Of a stretch of DNA of 64,000 bases, positions 21,047 to 32,327 are shown one piece after another. The stretch is from Reticulascus tulasneorum (taxonomy: Eukaryota > Ascomycota > Sordariomycetes > Glomerellales > Reticulascaceae). Made by a program: the position numbers and the translations under genes. The notes under the pieces are model-generated. The model searched no databases. It was given only the letters and a program-made list of their open reading frames with translations, and had not been told where the DNA came from. The stretch covers positions 1,302,001 to 1,366,000 of the forward strand of contig LSAX01000007.1 in assembly GCA_001557505.1 (NCBI GenBank), written 5' to 3'. Position 1 is the first letter of the stretch. Each line of letters begins with the position of its first letter.

Positions 21047-23242
21047 ATGCCTATTCCATTTATCGGACGGCTGAACGTGTATGGCGCCCTTCCCGCCCCC
21101 AGACTTTGCCGAGATAGCTTGGCGCAAAGGTTGCCCGATCACTGACAGTTTGTTTGTTCGTCTAGGACCGAATATGTGGCGCTCGTGGGATCTTTCCTGC
21201 TTGTTGGCCTGGAGGCTCTCATCCGCGTGTTGACGCTGGCGCTGCGTATGTCGCTTGCTGCCCATGAAAGTTGAGGTTTGGTCGCTAACTGGCTCCAGCT
21301 TCGTCGTTACTCACCTTGTTTTACCGCGCATCGCGCCGATTATTTAACAGATTTACAACGCCGGCGCAAAAGAGGGCAGAGCAGAGGAGGCAATGTGCGG
21401 CCAAACCCCGTTCCATCGAAACCATACAGTCTGCTAACGAACCGCAGCCATCTCAACCAGCGTTAGCGACGCGTCCGACTTCGTCGACCTATGCCGACTC
21501 TTCGGATACGAAGCGGAAGAGCACGTCTCACAAACAAAAGATGGGTACCTTCTCGGTCTCCACCGTCTCGCCTGGCGCAAGGGCGAAGAGGACCAAAAGG
21601 TCAATAGCGGACCCAAGAGCGTGAAGAAGAAGGTTATCTATCTGCACCACGGCCTGCTCATGAACTCGGAAGTCTGGGTCTGCTTGACGGATGCGCAAAG
21701 GTGCTTGCCGTTCGTGCTCGTCGAGAGGGGATTTGATGTCTGGGTGAGTAGCAAGCTAAAACCCCGGCAGAGATGTTCCATTGCTGATTATTATCGCAGC
21801 TCGGCAACAACCGGGGGAACAAATACTCCAAGAAATCAGTGCATTTTGCGCCAACGTCGCTCGAGTTCTGGAACTTCTCAATTGATGAATTCGCGTTCCA
21901 TGACATTCCGGACAGCATTGCCTACATACTAGACACGACGGGGCAGGAGAGCCTTTCCTATATTGGCTTCTCGCAGGGAACGGCCCAGGCGTTCGCAACT
22001 CTGGCTATCCACCCGAAGCTGAACCAGCAGGTCAACGTGTTTATTGCACTGGCTCCCGCCATGTCTCCAGCCGGTCTGTCCAACGGTATTGTTGATGCCC
22101 TGGTGAAGGCATCACCGCAGGTTCTGTTCCTCCTGTTCGGCCGCCGGTCAATATTGAGCTCTGCCACTATGTGGCAGTCCATCCTATATCCTCCCATTTT
22201 CGTGAAGGTGATCGATCTTGGATTATCATTCTTATTCAGCTGGAAAACCAAGAACATCTCTCTCAGCCAGAAATTGGCGGCATACCCACATCTGTACTCC
22301 TTCACCAGCACGAAGAGTGTGGTTCATTGGTTCCAAATCATTCGCAACAAATCGTTCCAGATGTTCGACGACGACGTTCATCCGCCGATGTCGGTCGGCA
22401 GCAAATACACCAAGGTCGCTAAATACCCGACTCGCAACATCAAGACACCGATTGTCCTCGTCTATGGAGGTAGCGACTCGTTGGTGGATATTAAGGTTAT
22501 GCTTAAGGAACTGCCGCCACAGACCGTTGCCACAGAGATCCCTCACTACGAGCACCTCGACTTCCTATGGGCTCGAGATGTCGAGACACAGGTGTTCCAG
22601 CACGTCTTTGACGCACTGGACAGCTTTACCGACCCGGAGCACACAAAAGAGGAATACGCCAGGTACCGGATGGCCAGACATGAGAGTCTGATCGGCTCTG
22701 GCGCTCCTTATCACCATGAGCATAGAGAGAGTGACGTGTCTGCCAGCGAAGTATCGGCCATCCTGGAGAACGACACAAACGGGACCAGGAATGGGAACGG
22801 ACTTGTCCCGGAGACACTGCGGCATCAAGCTCGGGAGCGGTCTAGTCCTATCACATCGCCAATAGGCACTACGAGAATACGCACAGCGTATCAACACCAC
22901 ATCGGTGATGACGACGTTCCGTCTTCTCCCGATACGCCTAATACTGCTAACACCAACGACCATGAGACACTGGACGGTGCGTTTGACAGCCAGGATTCGC
23001 CAACGTCGGCGACGACGGGAGCGAAGTTGAAGGGCATTGGGGTCCGCCGGGGCAGCGGTGGAAGTCATCTGAGTCTGGATGGCATGCGTGAGGGAAAGGG
23101 GATCAGTCTCGGGGCGAGTAAGGCTCTCGGCGGCTTGTTGACCAAGAGCGGTGTTGATGCGAAAGGCTTGGGCAGCAGTGCGTCTTCGGGCGACGATGGA
23201 AAGACCGGGAGAAAGAAGAAGAAGGTGAAGATGCTTGGATAA
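21047..23242 (+). CDS. Steryl ester hydrolase / acid-lipase-type alpha/beta hydrolase
   Basis: Five exons: 21047-21078, 21166-21245, 21299-21394, 21448-21743 and 21800-23242, giving 648 residues. The N-terminus carries a membrane segment (about residues 13-36, YVALVGSFLLVGLEALIRVL), as in yeast Yeh1/Yeh2, which hydrolyse steryl esters at membranes or lipid droplets. The AB-hydrolase-associated lipase region starts near FGYEAEEHVSQTKDGYLLGL. The oxyanion and HG motif is HHGLLMNSEVW, the nucleophile is Ser226 in GFSQG, and later blocks give the Asp (VYGGSDSLVD) and His (HYEHLDFLWA) of the triad. The last 190 residues are Ser/Thr/Gly-rich and end in a basic KKKKVK tail. Intron 3 uses a GTGCGG donor, the least canonical of the set. 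It is required because the frame shifts there, and its acceptor has a clear GCTAAC branch point. The first donor is ambiguous (see findings). Confidence 0.88.
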
Positions 23243-23946
23243 AAGAACGATGGAGATTGAGGAGCTTGGAATAACCGTGCATGCATTGGGAGGCTAGACT
23301 GCCACTACAACTCAGAACTATTGTACCTAAATAACTAGATTTCGTTGCCCTGGTTGGTTTCGCAGTGAGGTGCAGACAATGTAATGTTTTATGCATGTTT
23401 TCGATATGCTTGGATTTTCTTTGGGATATGTCAGTCACCCTCGGCGCGGCACCATCTAATCTCACTCAAAAAAACGGAGCCAAACATCAGAGTCCATTTC
23501 TCAGCTTCATCAGTCTGTACACGGATACCAGACACGAGCCCTCGTTTGAAAACTGCGACGGACTTCAACATCCTTTCCCCGCAAAGATTTCTTGTTTTCT
23601 GTTCCTGGGTTATTCTTTGGGCTTCAAGAACAGGAATTTGCCTGCCACCATGGCCCCAGGCTATCGAGAGCTGGGGCACAACTGACCTACTTAGGTAGGT
23701 AAAACAACTCGACTGTATTTTCTGGTGCCTGATGGTGGCTGAAAGCGAGGGGAGGAGCTGTGCGGGGGACAAGATCCGTTCATACATGTATCGTTCGGCT
23801 GCTGAAAATGCAGTGCAGTCAAACCGCCGGGCTTGTTGGAAATGCCTCTCGGTGTGGCAAGGCTGGCTGGACTTACCGGCCGGCCTGCGTCTCACTGTTC
23901 TCTACAACCAGCTATCATCACGGCCCATGCGTATCAAGATTAGATC
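23243..23946. other. Intergenic between lipase and STAND-N/ankyrin gene
   Basis: No gene supported. A TACTTAGGTAGGTA element lies at 23688-23701. The start of the accessory, gene-poor block falls here. Confidence 0.4.
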
Positions 23947-26280
23947 ATGGAGGCCCTGGCAGGATTCGGTCTGGCCGCTGGCATTCTCCAGGTAGTCGAC
24001 TTTTCTACAAAGACAATCGGCACCGCGAACGAGCTGCGACACAAATCAGGCTCTGCCGAGAACATTGAATACCAGGCTCTAACGAGCCATCTCGAGATCC
24101 TCTCTGGGAACATCGCCACCTCTCTACGCAGGGTCGAGGAGTCTTCGTCGGATATCTCCCCCGAGGAGGAGGCTCTAAAACCAGTCGTGGAAGGATGCTC
24201 TCAGTTGGCGAGAGAGCTTCTCCTCAGGTTGCAGAAATTCGGGCTGGCTCCGGGACAACGGGGGCTTGTTCGACGAACGAGGACAGCGCTGAGGTGCATT
24301 TGGAACAAGCGTGAAACCGACGACATTGCCAACCGATTACAAGGCTTTCGTTCAGAGTTACTGTTACATATTTCGCTTCAGACGTACCAGAAGACGACAC
24401 AGTTGTCTTCGCAACTTCATGTGCCCCCTGGGCCTCCAGAAAACCCACCAAATCTCACATCTGAATCTCAGGATCATCAACTCCAGTCTATCATACTCAA
24501 ACTAGATAGCCTAGAAGTGTCCATTCAAGGGCTCAAGGAGGAGAGCACGGGGAAGCAAACCACCGAAAACTTGACGACGTCAGAGCCATCGGCTATAGTA
24601 ACGGTCGACGGCGGATCATTTCAAGCACAACATGTGCAACCCGATTCTTCGTTCGATCACCTTGCCGACTCACTAAGGGATGTTCTTCAACCGTCCTTAG
24701 AGGAGTACAAGGAGCAGCTGCTGGAGCAAGTAAGAAAGGAGATTCGCGGGACTGCCCGTGGAGAGCTCGAAGGTCTCCAGCAATACGTGGCGCAGATCCT
24801 TGCAGAGATACACATTGATAGTGTCAATGAGACAAGAAGAAAATCTTCCCAGGAAGTCGAGTCAACCGAAGAGAATGACCCATTGCAACGGCTCAAACCC
24901 TCTCAAAGCATGGTCGACCCAGAGCCTCTTGTTTACAGCCCAGAATCCGACCTGCTCTACCAAACAGACCGAACAGATACAGTTTGCACCTATTCAAGGA
25001 TGTGGTTGAAGACTACCTCAGTTGGTGACTTTTTCTTCGAAATCAAGCGCTACGTTCGATTTGTCCGGGGAATCCCCCCTTGCAAGACTCTCATCTCAAG
25101 AGCGAGCTTTTCCCCAAGGCTATCTTGGCTCCGCAGAGGGCTGTTAGTTCAATACAGAAGCCGTACCGATGGCAGAGGCTGGCCAGCTATATTTCCACTT
25201 TTGGAAACCTTTAACGTCCTTCCTGACGACCACCCTATATGGGAATGCATTGAAAAAGCCGACGTGAACGAACTTCAGCGGTCACTTTCGGATGGTTCGG
25301 TAGTTCCAAGGGACAGAAGCATGGAAGGCATGACACTGCTACATGTGAGGTTCCTCGCCATTCTATGACAGTGCAACACAACTGACCGGACGCAGTGGGC
25401 GGCTTTGTGCGCCAAACTTGAGATGTGCCGAACTCTCGTGAGCTGTGGCGCTAGAACCGCAGAGGCAGAAAGGTAACCACTCGTACTTCATATATGAGCA
25501 ATCTGCTGACATTTTGGCAGTGGACTTTTCCTTCCTGAGGATTGGGCCATTCTCTCTCCAGCACCACGGCCCCCAGGTGTCACCTACGAGGTCTATAACT
25601 TCCTGAAAAGTCACAGAGTGCGGTACGAGCACGATCTGTGTCCGGACGTGAAAAGTGTTGCGTCCATGACAGTGTGCCTAGTAGAGCTTGAGGACTTTGG
25701 TCGACACGAGGATGTATCGCTGTGGATATCGCACTGCTCCCAGGAAGGGATTATAATGGAAGCGAGCAGAAGAAGCCTGTTCCGCTCGCTCTTGGCATCA
25801 GGCACAAATGGTTTGGCAGATTCGCACGTAAGCTGCGTGTCCGTGTTCGAGCGGCTTCTTTCACGCGGCGTTTACCCTAGTCGAACGAGGGAAGGTATCT
25901 CGTTCCTATCGGTGATCATGATGTCCCTGTACAGCACCCTGTGGACCGTGAAGCCGGCCGGTAAGCCTGTGGAGGTGACAGAGTTCGAATTCCACGCCGT
26001 AACAGCCGCGGCCGTAATCAGGTACGGTGGGGACATCTTCAGCCTCGACGACAACGGGAACTCGGTCTCGGAAACTTGTAGAATCCTAGGGATCTTGGAC
26101 ATTTGGAGGATGATTCTGACAAAATGCGGACTTGACCCTGATCGTGTGCTGCAAGAAGATAAGAGACGGAGAATCGGAATTGTTGGGGAGTCGTCAGCCC
26201 ACGAGCATGGCGGTATCATGAGGGACTTTGGCCCGCCAGACATCACCAAGAGGAGGCCGTTCCAAAGCACCGAGGAGTAG
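23947..26280 (+). CDS. Fungal STAND-type N-terminal domain protein with ankyrin-like C-terminus, no NTPase domain
   Basis: Three exons: 23947-25344, 25396-25472 and 25521-26280, giving 744 residues. The start (MEALAGFGLAAGILQVVDFS) and the following helices to about residue 150 resemble the helical N-terminal domain common on fungal NOD-like receptors and other STAND proteins. About 160-320 is Ser/Thr/Gln/Glu-rich with a probable coiled coil. Residues about 430-500 look like degenerate ankyrin repeats (GMTLLHWAALCAKLEMCRTLV is split by intron 1 and rejoins in frame). The C-terminal 240 residues contain further helical, ankyrin-like units without a family I can name. There is no Walker A P-loop and no NACHT or NB-ARC region, so it is not a full receptor. 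Proposed role, by inference only: a sensor or adaptor of self/non-self recognition, or an effector fragment. Introns are 51 and 48 nt with good signals, so the gene appears intact. Confidence 0.78.
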
Positions 26281-29200
26281 CGGAAGAGGAGGTCAGCGTA
26301 AAGAAAACCTCGAAACTTGCCGTATCAAAGACCTGTGTGGGGGGGTAAGCCTGCAACTTTCATCCTAGAGTCGAACATCTTGGTTGTGCTCGTAGTCGTT
26401 GCAGCAGAAGGGCCACGGGGGCAGTGTACATGCAATTCATTGTCACTGAGCAAGTCAGCCTGTCTGTCCGCCGTCAGTGTAAAGGCCAGAACATTGCTAC
26501 GTCTAGTTTCAGAGGTGCGCAGGGACTTCTTTGGCTGTATGGACATAGTCGTCGTCATGTCCTCAGGCGTCCTCGCGCCCGTTACCCATATGTACAGCCC
26601 AACCCGGCTGTGCTCACGCCATTCTGCCCTTGGGTTGTAATTCTTAAAATTACTGTTTCTGAACTTATGGTCAAGACAACCCGGCGTAAGGACAGCAGAC
26701 AGTGGGACCCGAGGCAGATATCATATCAGAGAAAAGGGGAACTTTGCGAAGTAGGCCGTTCTCAAATGCAACATCGGCTAGGCTTTCGATAGCCGACGTA
26801 CGTTGGGCTGGCCCCCAGCCATTGACAAACATCGCCAGCGCCGTGAGGCCGCCTTCGCTCATGAGCTGGGTTTGCTCCTCGGGAATATCAGCAGACTTAA
26901 TAGCCGCACTAATGCCCAAGACCAACTTGAAGTACTCCTGTATTGGTATCGGCAAACCAGCCCGCTCTTCTAAAAAGTTCTAATATTGCGGTTTGAACGG
27001 TTGCGCGGACACGGCTCCCCATCAAAACAAAGAACACCGACCCTTCCGTTGGAACCTGGACTCGCACCACGGCTCGAGATTCGGGTTGGCACACTACGCA
27101 AAACATGAGCATCAGTTCAAGCATGGGGTTCGTTATCGTCGACAGCGGGCCACATTGGAACTACGCAGTCGAAACCGCAATGCTATGTAGGAGCCCCGTA
27201 TGCAATCAGGTTGGCCTATGGGTCGTAACCCGTCTCTTGTAATGTTGTCACCGTCATTCTGTTCCGCGGAGCCCGATTCGTACTTTTAGAGCGAGCCGGC
27301 CAAGAAATCCGTCTCAATCAACCCCCCATCACATATATATCCGTGCCCTTGTCCGTGCCCGTAGCCGTGCCGCAGTACCACGCAAATCCGTATGTAGGGC
27401 ACCTCGCTACGCAGGGCGTTAATTTCCATAGGGTAGCCGTAGGATTTTGAGTCAGTCGTCATAGGATTCCGTCGAGACAGTAAGGAATCCACAGGGCAGA
27501 GCAAGATCCAACGGCCCCATGTATGTGGAAGCCTAATAAGATCCCACTTGCCATCTCCCGGGGGTTGTTGTGCTGCGCCAGATCCCAGATCATCGCAATG
27601 CTACACCGGCGCCGCAAAAAAAGGAATCCTGATCTCGGACTCCAGGCCCGCACTAACTAGCGTGGCCGCAGTCGATATGTTGCATGCCAACTTACGTTTA
27701 CAATTTTCTCTCGGACAGATATTCCATGTGAGGATGGCCACGCCTTGCGAATAACAAACCTACCGTGCGTGGACGTGACTTGACAGAAAACGACGCGGGA
27801 GGCAGTGCTGCATTGAGGGCTTGCATCGCACTGAAATCGCTGACGACGCGAACCCTCAAGACCTCAAGCCTCATTTTCCCAGATGGCCCAATCCCCAATA
27901 AGGTTTCCGTACTGCCACGGGCGGAAGCTCGTCCGAGCTGATTTGCAAGAATCCGCTCAGAGCCAGCCCTAAGCTACAGAGCGAGCTTTAGCTAGTGGAG
28001 CCGGATGCAGTCATAAAATGCGCGATTCAAGCCCCGCCCAGCCTATCGACGCTGAGAAGCTTGCGTGGCATGGATAAGCGAGAGTCCCCACGTGTAAGTG
28101 TGGATGAGAGTGGGCGAGAGTGGATGGGGGACAGTCCCATCACATCATCCCCTGATTCGGCACGCATGTTGTCCCACTCGGAGACTACAAACGCACCGCA
28201 CCCGTCGGCGGCTTTCGATGATTCACTGGGCTGAGACGGCACCGTATCACCGTGTATGTAGGTATGCCCCCCCTGCACCAGCAAGGGCGCTCATTGAGTA
28301 CCGTAATATCTTTGCCCATCCCTACTAATTACTGATCTGATGTATCATCCTGGCCTCCAAACGGGATAGTTTGTTTGCGTTGCCGCCCTCCCGAATACTC
28401 GTACAAGCGCTCGGGAGGAGAGGCTCTAACGGTACTCTGTACTGCAGTCCGTATCTATTTCGAATTTCGATTCCATCTCTGGCCTTCGTATGGAATCCTT
28501 AGGGCTGGGACCGCCGCCTTGGTTGGCCGATCTCACGGCTCGACCTCATATTTGACTCACATAAGCTGAGAGGAATGCCTTTCGACACCGCTTATCTCCT
28601 CCGTACTGTACGTGCAGGGACGCCTTGGTGCCCACCACATCGCCCGGACACAAAAAATCATTGGGATTCGCTGCATGGAAACCTCCGGATGATCTGGGTG
28701 TCAGCTATCTGACGCAAAGTGCGTGTGGTTCCGCGTATAGAGTTCTGACAACCAAGGAGTTTGTGGAGTTGAGTGCGAGCAACGAGTGCGAGCGCACTAG
28801 GGGGTTAGTCTGGTAGGCTACGAGGTCCTTTCGTCCCATGAGGCCCGATTGGGATTAGAGATCAACAACTGGTGGTGGCTTTTGCTATGGCCTGTGCTCA
28901 GCAATTAATAAACAAGGGGAGTTTTGTGATACGACTGCAATTATACTTTGGTTGTTTGCCTGCCAGTGTGGGATGGGTACGCAATCCTATACGGTACCCC
29001 ATATCTTTCCCAGAGCTCGTTCGGATATCTTCTTGCTCTATGTTTGGTTGACCATGCCCCCGGACGACCGTTTTGTAATCTCGTTCGCCCGTCCGCACCC
29101 CTCCTCCTACCTATGCGAAGGATCCGAACTTTCGCTTGGTTTCAGTCTGCCTACGACGCACCTTACCAGCACAGCCTCACAGACCGGTTCGGCCTTTTTT

Positions 29201-29407
29201 AATCCCAGCTCCAATAGGCAGGGCCACCAAAGAAGTTGACGAAAGCTTACTTCGTACCACGGGTTACATAGCCGACTCAGTAGTATATAGTCCCCGGAAA
29301 TCCTCCACCAACCCCCCTCCGTCACGGGCAACTCAAGATCAACTCCACCAAGATACCCGAAATCCTGTCAGATCCTAGGACACCGACGCCTTTCCAAACT
29401 GCCCAAC
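26281..29407. other. Gene-poor stretch upstream of the RTA1-like gene
   Basis: 3.1 kb without a gene I can support. The best coding-like segment is minus-strand 26979-26671: preceded by a plausible acceptor (ATATTAG), it reads about 102 residues including EEQTQLMSEGGLTALAMF before a stop. No upstream exon could be joined to it convincingly. Other frames are fragmented by stops, consistent with decayed genes or non-coding sequence. Confidence 0.4.
26671..26979 (-). pseudogene. Possible orphan terminal exon or gene remnant
   Basis: An open frame of 102 codons ending in TGA, with protein-like composition (amphipathic segments, Ala/Leu-rich helices, few rare codons), beginning right after a TATTAG acceptor-like site. 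It has no ATG of its own in a useful position. Upstream minus-strand frames as far as about 27900 are interrupted. I do not recognise the family. It may be the last exon of a broken gene, a real exon of a gene I failed to assemble, or chance. Confidence 0.25.
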
Positions 29408-30461
29408 ATGTCCGTCTTACCAGCAGATGCCATGAATTGGACCGACAGGCAGTGGCGCGACTTCTGCCTTGCAAACCCGGACGACATCGCCTGTGAGAGC
29501 GTCCGAAACTACTACCAATATCGTGTCGATCTCGCCCCCAACGCAGCTTTCGCCGCATTGTTTGGTATTTCGTTCATCGCCTTCGTCGTCACATATGCCT
29601 TCACCCGTCGTGGCTTGTCCTTCACCGTCGCCATGGTCTGCGGTGTGATTCTCGAGATTCTGGGTTACGCCGGCCGGATCATGAGCTGGAATAACCCGTG
29701 GGACGAGAACGGATTCTTGATGCAGATTTGCTGTCTCACTATTGCACCCGCCTTCCTGGCTGCGGGTATCTATCTTTGCCTGCGACGGATTGTGTATGCT
29801 TTTGGGCCCGAGAACTCCCGGCTCCGCCCCGAGTACTACACTCGAATTGTAAGTCTTCTTCGTGGTCCTTGTCTCGGTTAAGGCGTGTGGCTAACAGCCG
29901 CAGTTCATCCCTTGCGATGTCGTTTCCCTAGTCCTCCAAGCAGCCGGCGGCGCCATGGCCTCCATTTCCTCGCATAACGGCAACTCGACCGACGCCGGCG
30001 ACAACATCATGATCGCCGGTCTGGCATTCCAAGTGGCCACCCTCCTCATCTTCATGATCGCTGCCGGTGATTTCGCCTTCAACACCTGGCGCCGACACCG
30101 GGCCCTCGGCGCCGCTGCCTTCGACCAGAACCCCATGATGGCTGAGGTTCGCAATTCTTTGCTCTTCAAGGGGTTCCTGGGTGCCCTGGTCTTGTCCACC
30201 ATCTGCATTTTCTGGCGAAGCGTGTTCCGAGTCGCCGAGCTCAGCCAAGGATGGTCCGGCGAGTTGATGGGACGCCAAGACCTCTTCATTGGGTTTGAGG
30301 GTGTCATGATCGTTGTTGCGGTCCTAGTCCTAAATATCTTCCATCCGGCTATCTGCTTCAAGCAGATGCTCGATGGCCACGGTGGACTCTTCAGTAAGAA
30401 GAAGAACAAGGCGTCGCAAGTGGAGGAGGGCGAGGTGAAGCACGGCTCTACTTCCGAGTGA
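29408..30461 (+). CDS. RTA1-like seven-transmembrane protein
   Basis: Two exons, 29408-29848 and 29904-30461 (55-nt intron, GTAAGT donor, CTAAC branch), giving 332 residues. About seven hydrophobic helices are visible, starting at residue 47 (AAFAALFGISFIAFVVTYAF). Family motifs include the loop EILGYAGRI and the segment near IFIPCDVVSLVLQAAGG, followed by GxxIMIAGLAFQV. FRVAELSQGWSG and an HPAICF-type motif occur near the end, before a hydrophilic Lys/Glu tail. The RTA1 family (yeast Rta1, Rsb1, Pug1, Ytp-like) covers plasma-membrane proteins linked to lipid translocation and resistance to azoles or 7-aminocholesterol. Substrate cannot be told from sequence. It converges with the downstream transcription factor, 251 nt apart. 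Confidence 0.92.
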
Positions 30462-30712
30462 TAGATTTGATACCACGGGACTCGGAATGTAAAAGGATCG
30501 GAACTAGAAGATACTGCGGTGTCAGGATCATAGAGTAGCACTTTGCTACAGGATTTCTTGTGTTAGCATCCTGACATCGAAGTTGGGCAATTAAAATCTT
30601 ACGCCTTACTTACAAATCCTACGGCACAATCCGCTTGATTGATCCTGCGTATAATCCCAAGTCCCCATGCCAGGCTTAGCTTCCTGTTCCAAGGTATCGC
30701 GTATGGCTTGCC

Positions 30713-32327
30713 TCAGTACGTCTTCAACGAACCGTCGGTCGCCGTGCGGGGCATCAAACTGCACCACTCATCAAAGATCCATTGGTCGATGATCTCAATG
30801 TCGCCAGACTCTTCTGAGGCAGAGGCCCTCCATATTTCCGTCGTACCCAATGCACTCTCCGCAACACACATCCGTTGCTCGACATAAATGTACAAGGCTG
30901 GACTGGATTTGGCTGCTGTCTCAATCAACTGCACATAATCTTTCGCCAACGCCATTGTTTCATCTTCGAGTAATCCTCGACACGAACGGCTCATTGCGCC
31001 TATCATTCTGTTGACGCAAATCATGGTGGTGATGTAGTAACCGAGCAGATTGATCCTCTGACCAATCACATCAGACCATTTGAGCTCGGGGTCCAGCTCG
31101 ACGATGCTCAAGTCTGATCTCCAGGCAAAGAACACATCTCTTATTTTACGGAGACGATTTAGCAGCGCGTTATGATCTGATGGGGAAATGGTGTTGCGTC
31201 GAATTACCGCATCCGACAAGTCTGTAAAAAGAGTAGGCAGCTTCGTCATCGCCAGTGCCAGCTTGATATGAAGCGCATCCCACTGGCTGCGTTTCTCCGT
31301 GCGAGTAGCGATCGACAAGAACAATCTCTCCCAGGGCTCATCTTCGAAGAAGCACTTCACATTGCTCCTTGAGCAGTTATGATTGACAGCTATGGCGAGG
31401 CTGGATAATAGCGAGATTTCATAATCTGTCTCGAAGGCATCTGGCCCAAGCAGCTGAAGTAAACGTGCCGCTCCAGCCAGGTGACCCTCATATGCTCGAA
31501 ATGAGGAGAAGAAGAGGAGCTTGAAAGATGGAAGTTAGAGAGAGTCTCGTTCATTACTGGACACAACATACCTCGAAGAGGGCGAGTATCCTTGTAGCAC
31601 AAAGAATGTCCACGACGGGATACAGGGTTGCATGATTTATGGCCTCCTGTAGACTATTCAATGCCCTTCCATAGTATTTCAGGATGAGCTCGACAGGCGG
31701 GTTGAAAGACGGCAGCAGACACGCTTTGACCTTCACGGCGAGGCAATTCAGAGCATTGTCCAGGAACGGAAAATGCCCATACCTGGGTGGCAGAAACGAG
31801 AAGAATGTATCTTTTTTCTTCGCCGCAAGCACGCCAGAGAGAGTCTCAGGTTGGCACAGACGCTCACTGATATACTTGCCTCCAAGTTCGACTCCTAAAA
31901 GTCCTGAGAAATCATCAGGACCAAATCCCCACTTGGCCATCAAACCTTCAGGCCCACAAAGCTGAAGCGTGGGTGGTATGCACGCCTCGTCGTACTCCTC
32001 GCCGTACTCCTCGGGGCTCTTCCGGCCGCTTCGCCCCTTGCGGTCAACTGTTAACGCGATGCCTTGGACGGCCCCGTTGGCATAGTGAGCCCGGATATGG
32101 AGACCATTTTGCTCCCGAGAGATGGTTCTAGCTCTGCGTACAGGCGGTTTAACGACCTCATCAATGATGGGCGGCATCTGTCCAAGATTATGCTTGCCGT
32201 ATGTTCCTGCTAACCTCCTCGACCGACCTGTGGCCTTCATGGCCTGGCTCTTGATGACCGTCCTTGCTTGGTCCGAAAACCCACGCTTATAGAGCTCCTG
32301 GTCCTGTGTTATGAACTTGAACTCCAT
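30713..32327 (-). CDS. Fungal-specific transcription-factor-domain protein lacking a zinc cluster
   Basis: Two exons, 32327-31572 and 31519-30713 (52-nt phase-0 intron), giving 520 residues. The start MEFKFITQDQ and the following short basic stretch (SQAMKATGRSRR) are typical of a large fungal family. Its members carry the Fungal_trans_2-type regulatory domain but no Cys6 zinc cluster; a basic patch replaces it. The helical middle-homology region covers most of the rest, for example ALNCLAVKVKACLLP and RLLQLLGPDAFETDYEISLLSSL. I choose the ATG at 32327 (context GCCATGG) over one seven codons upstream because it matches the family start. The gene probably encodes a nuclear regulator or cofactor, but DNA binding is unproven without the zinc cluster. 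Neighbouring RTA1-like and STAND-N genes could be targets only by proximity. Confidence 0.8.

Noticed and set aside
23947..32327. Idea that STAND-N, RTA1-like and regulator genes form a biosynthetic or resistance cluster
   Set aside because: No biosynthetic enzyme or dedicated transporter is present, and spacing is wide; co-location alone is not evidence.
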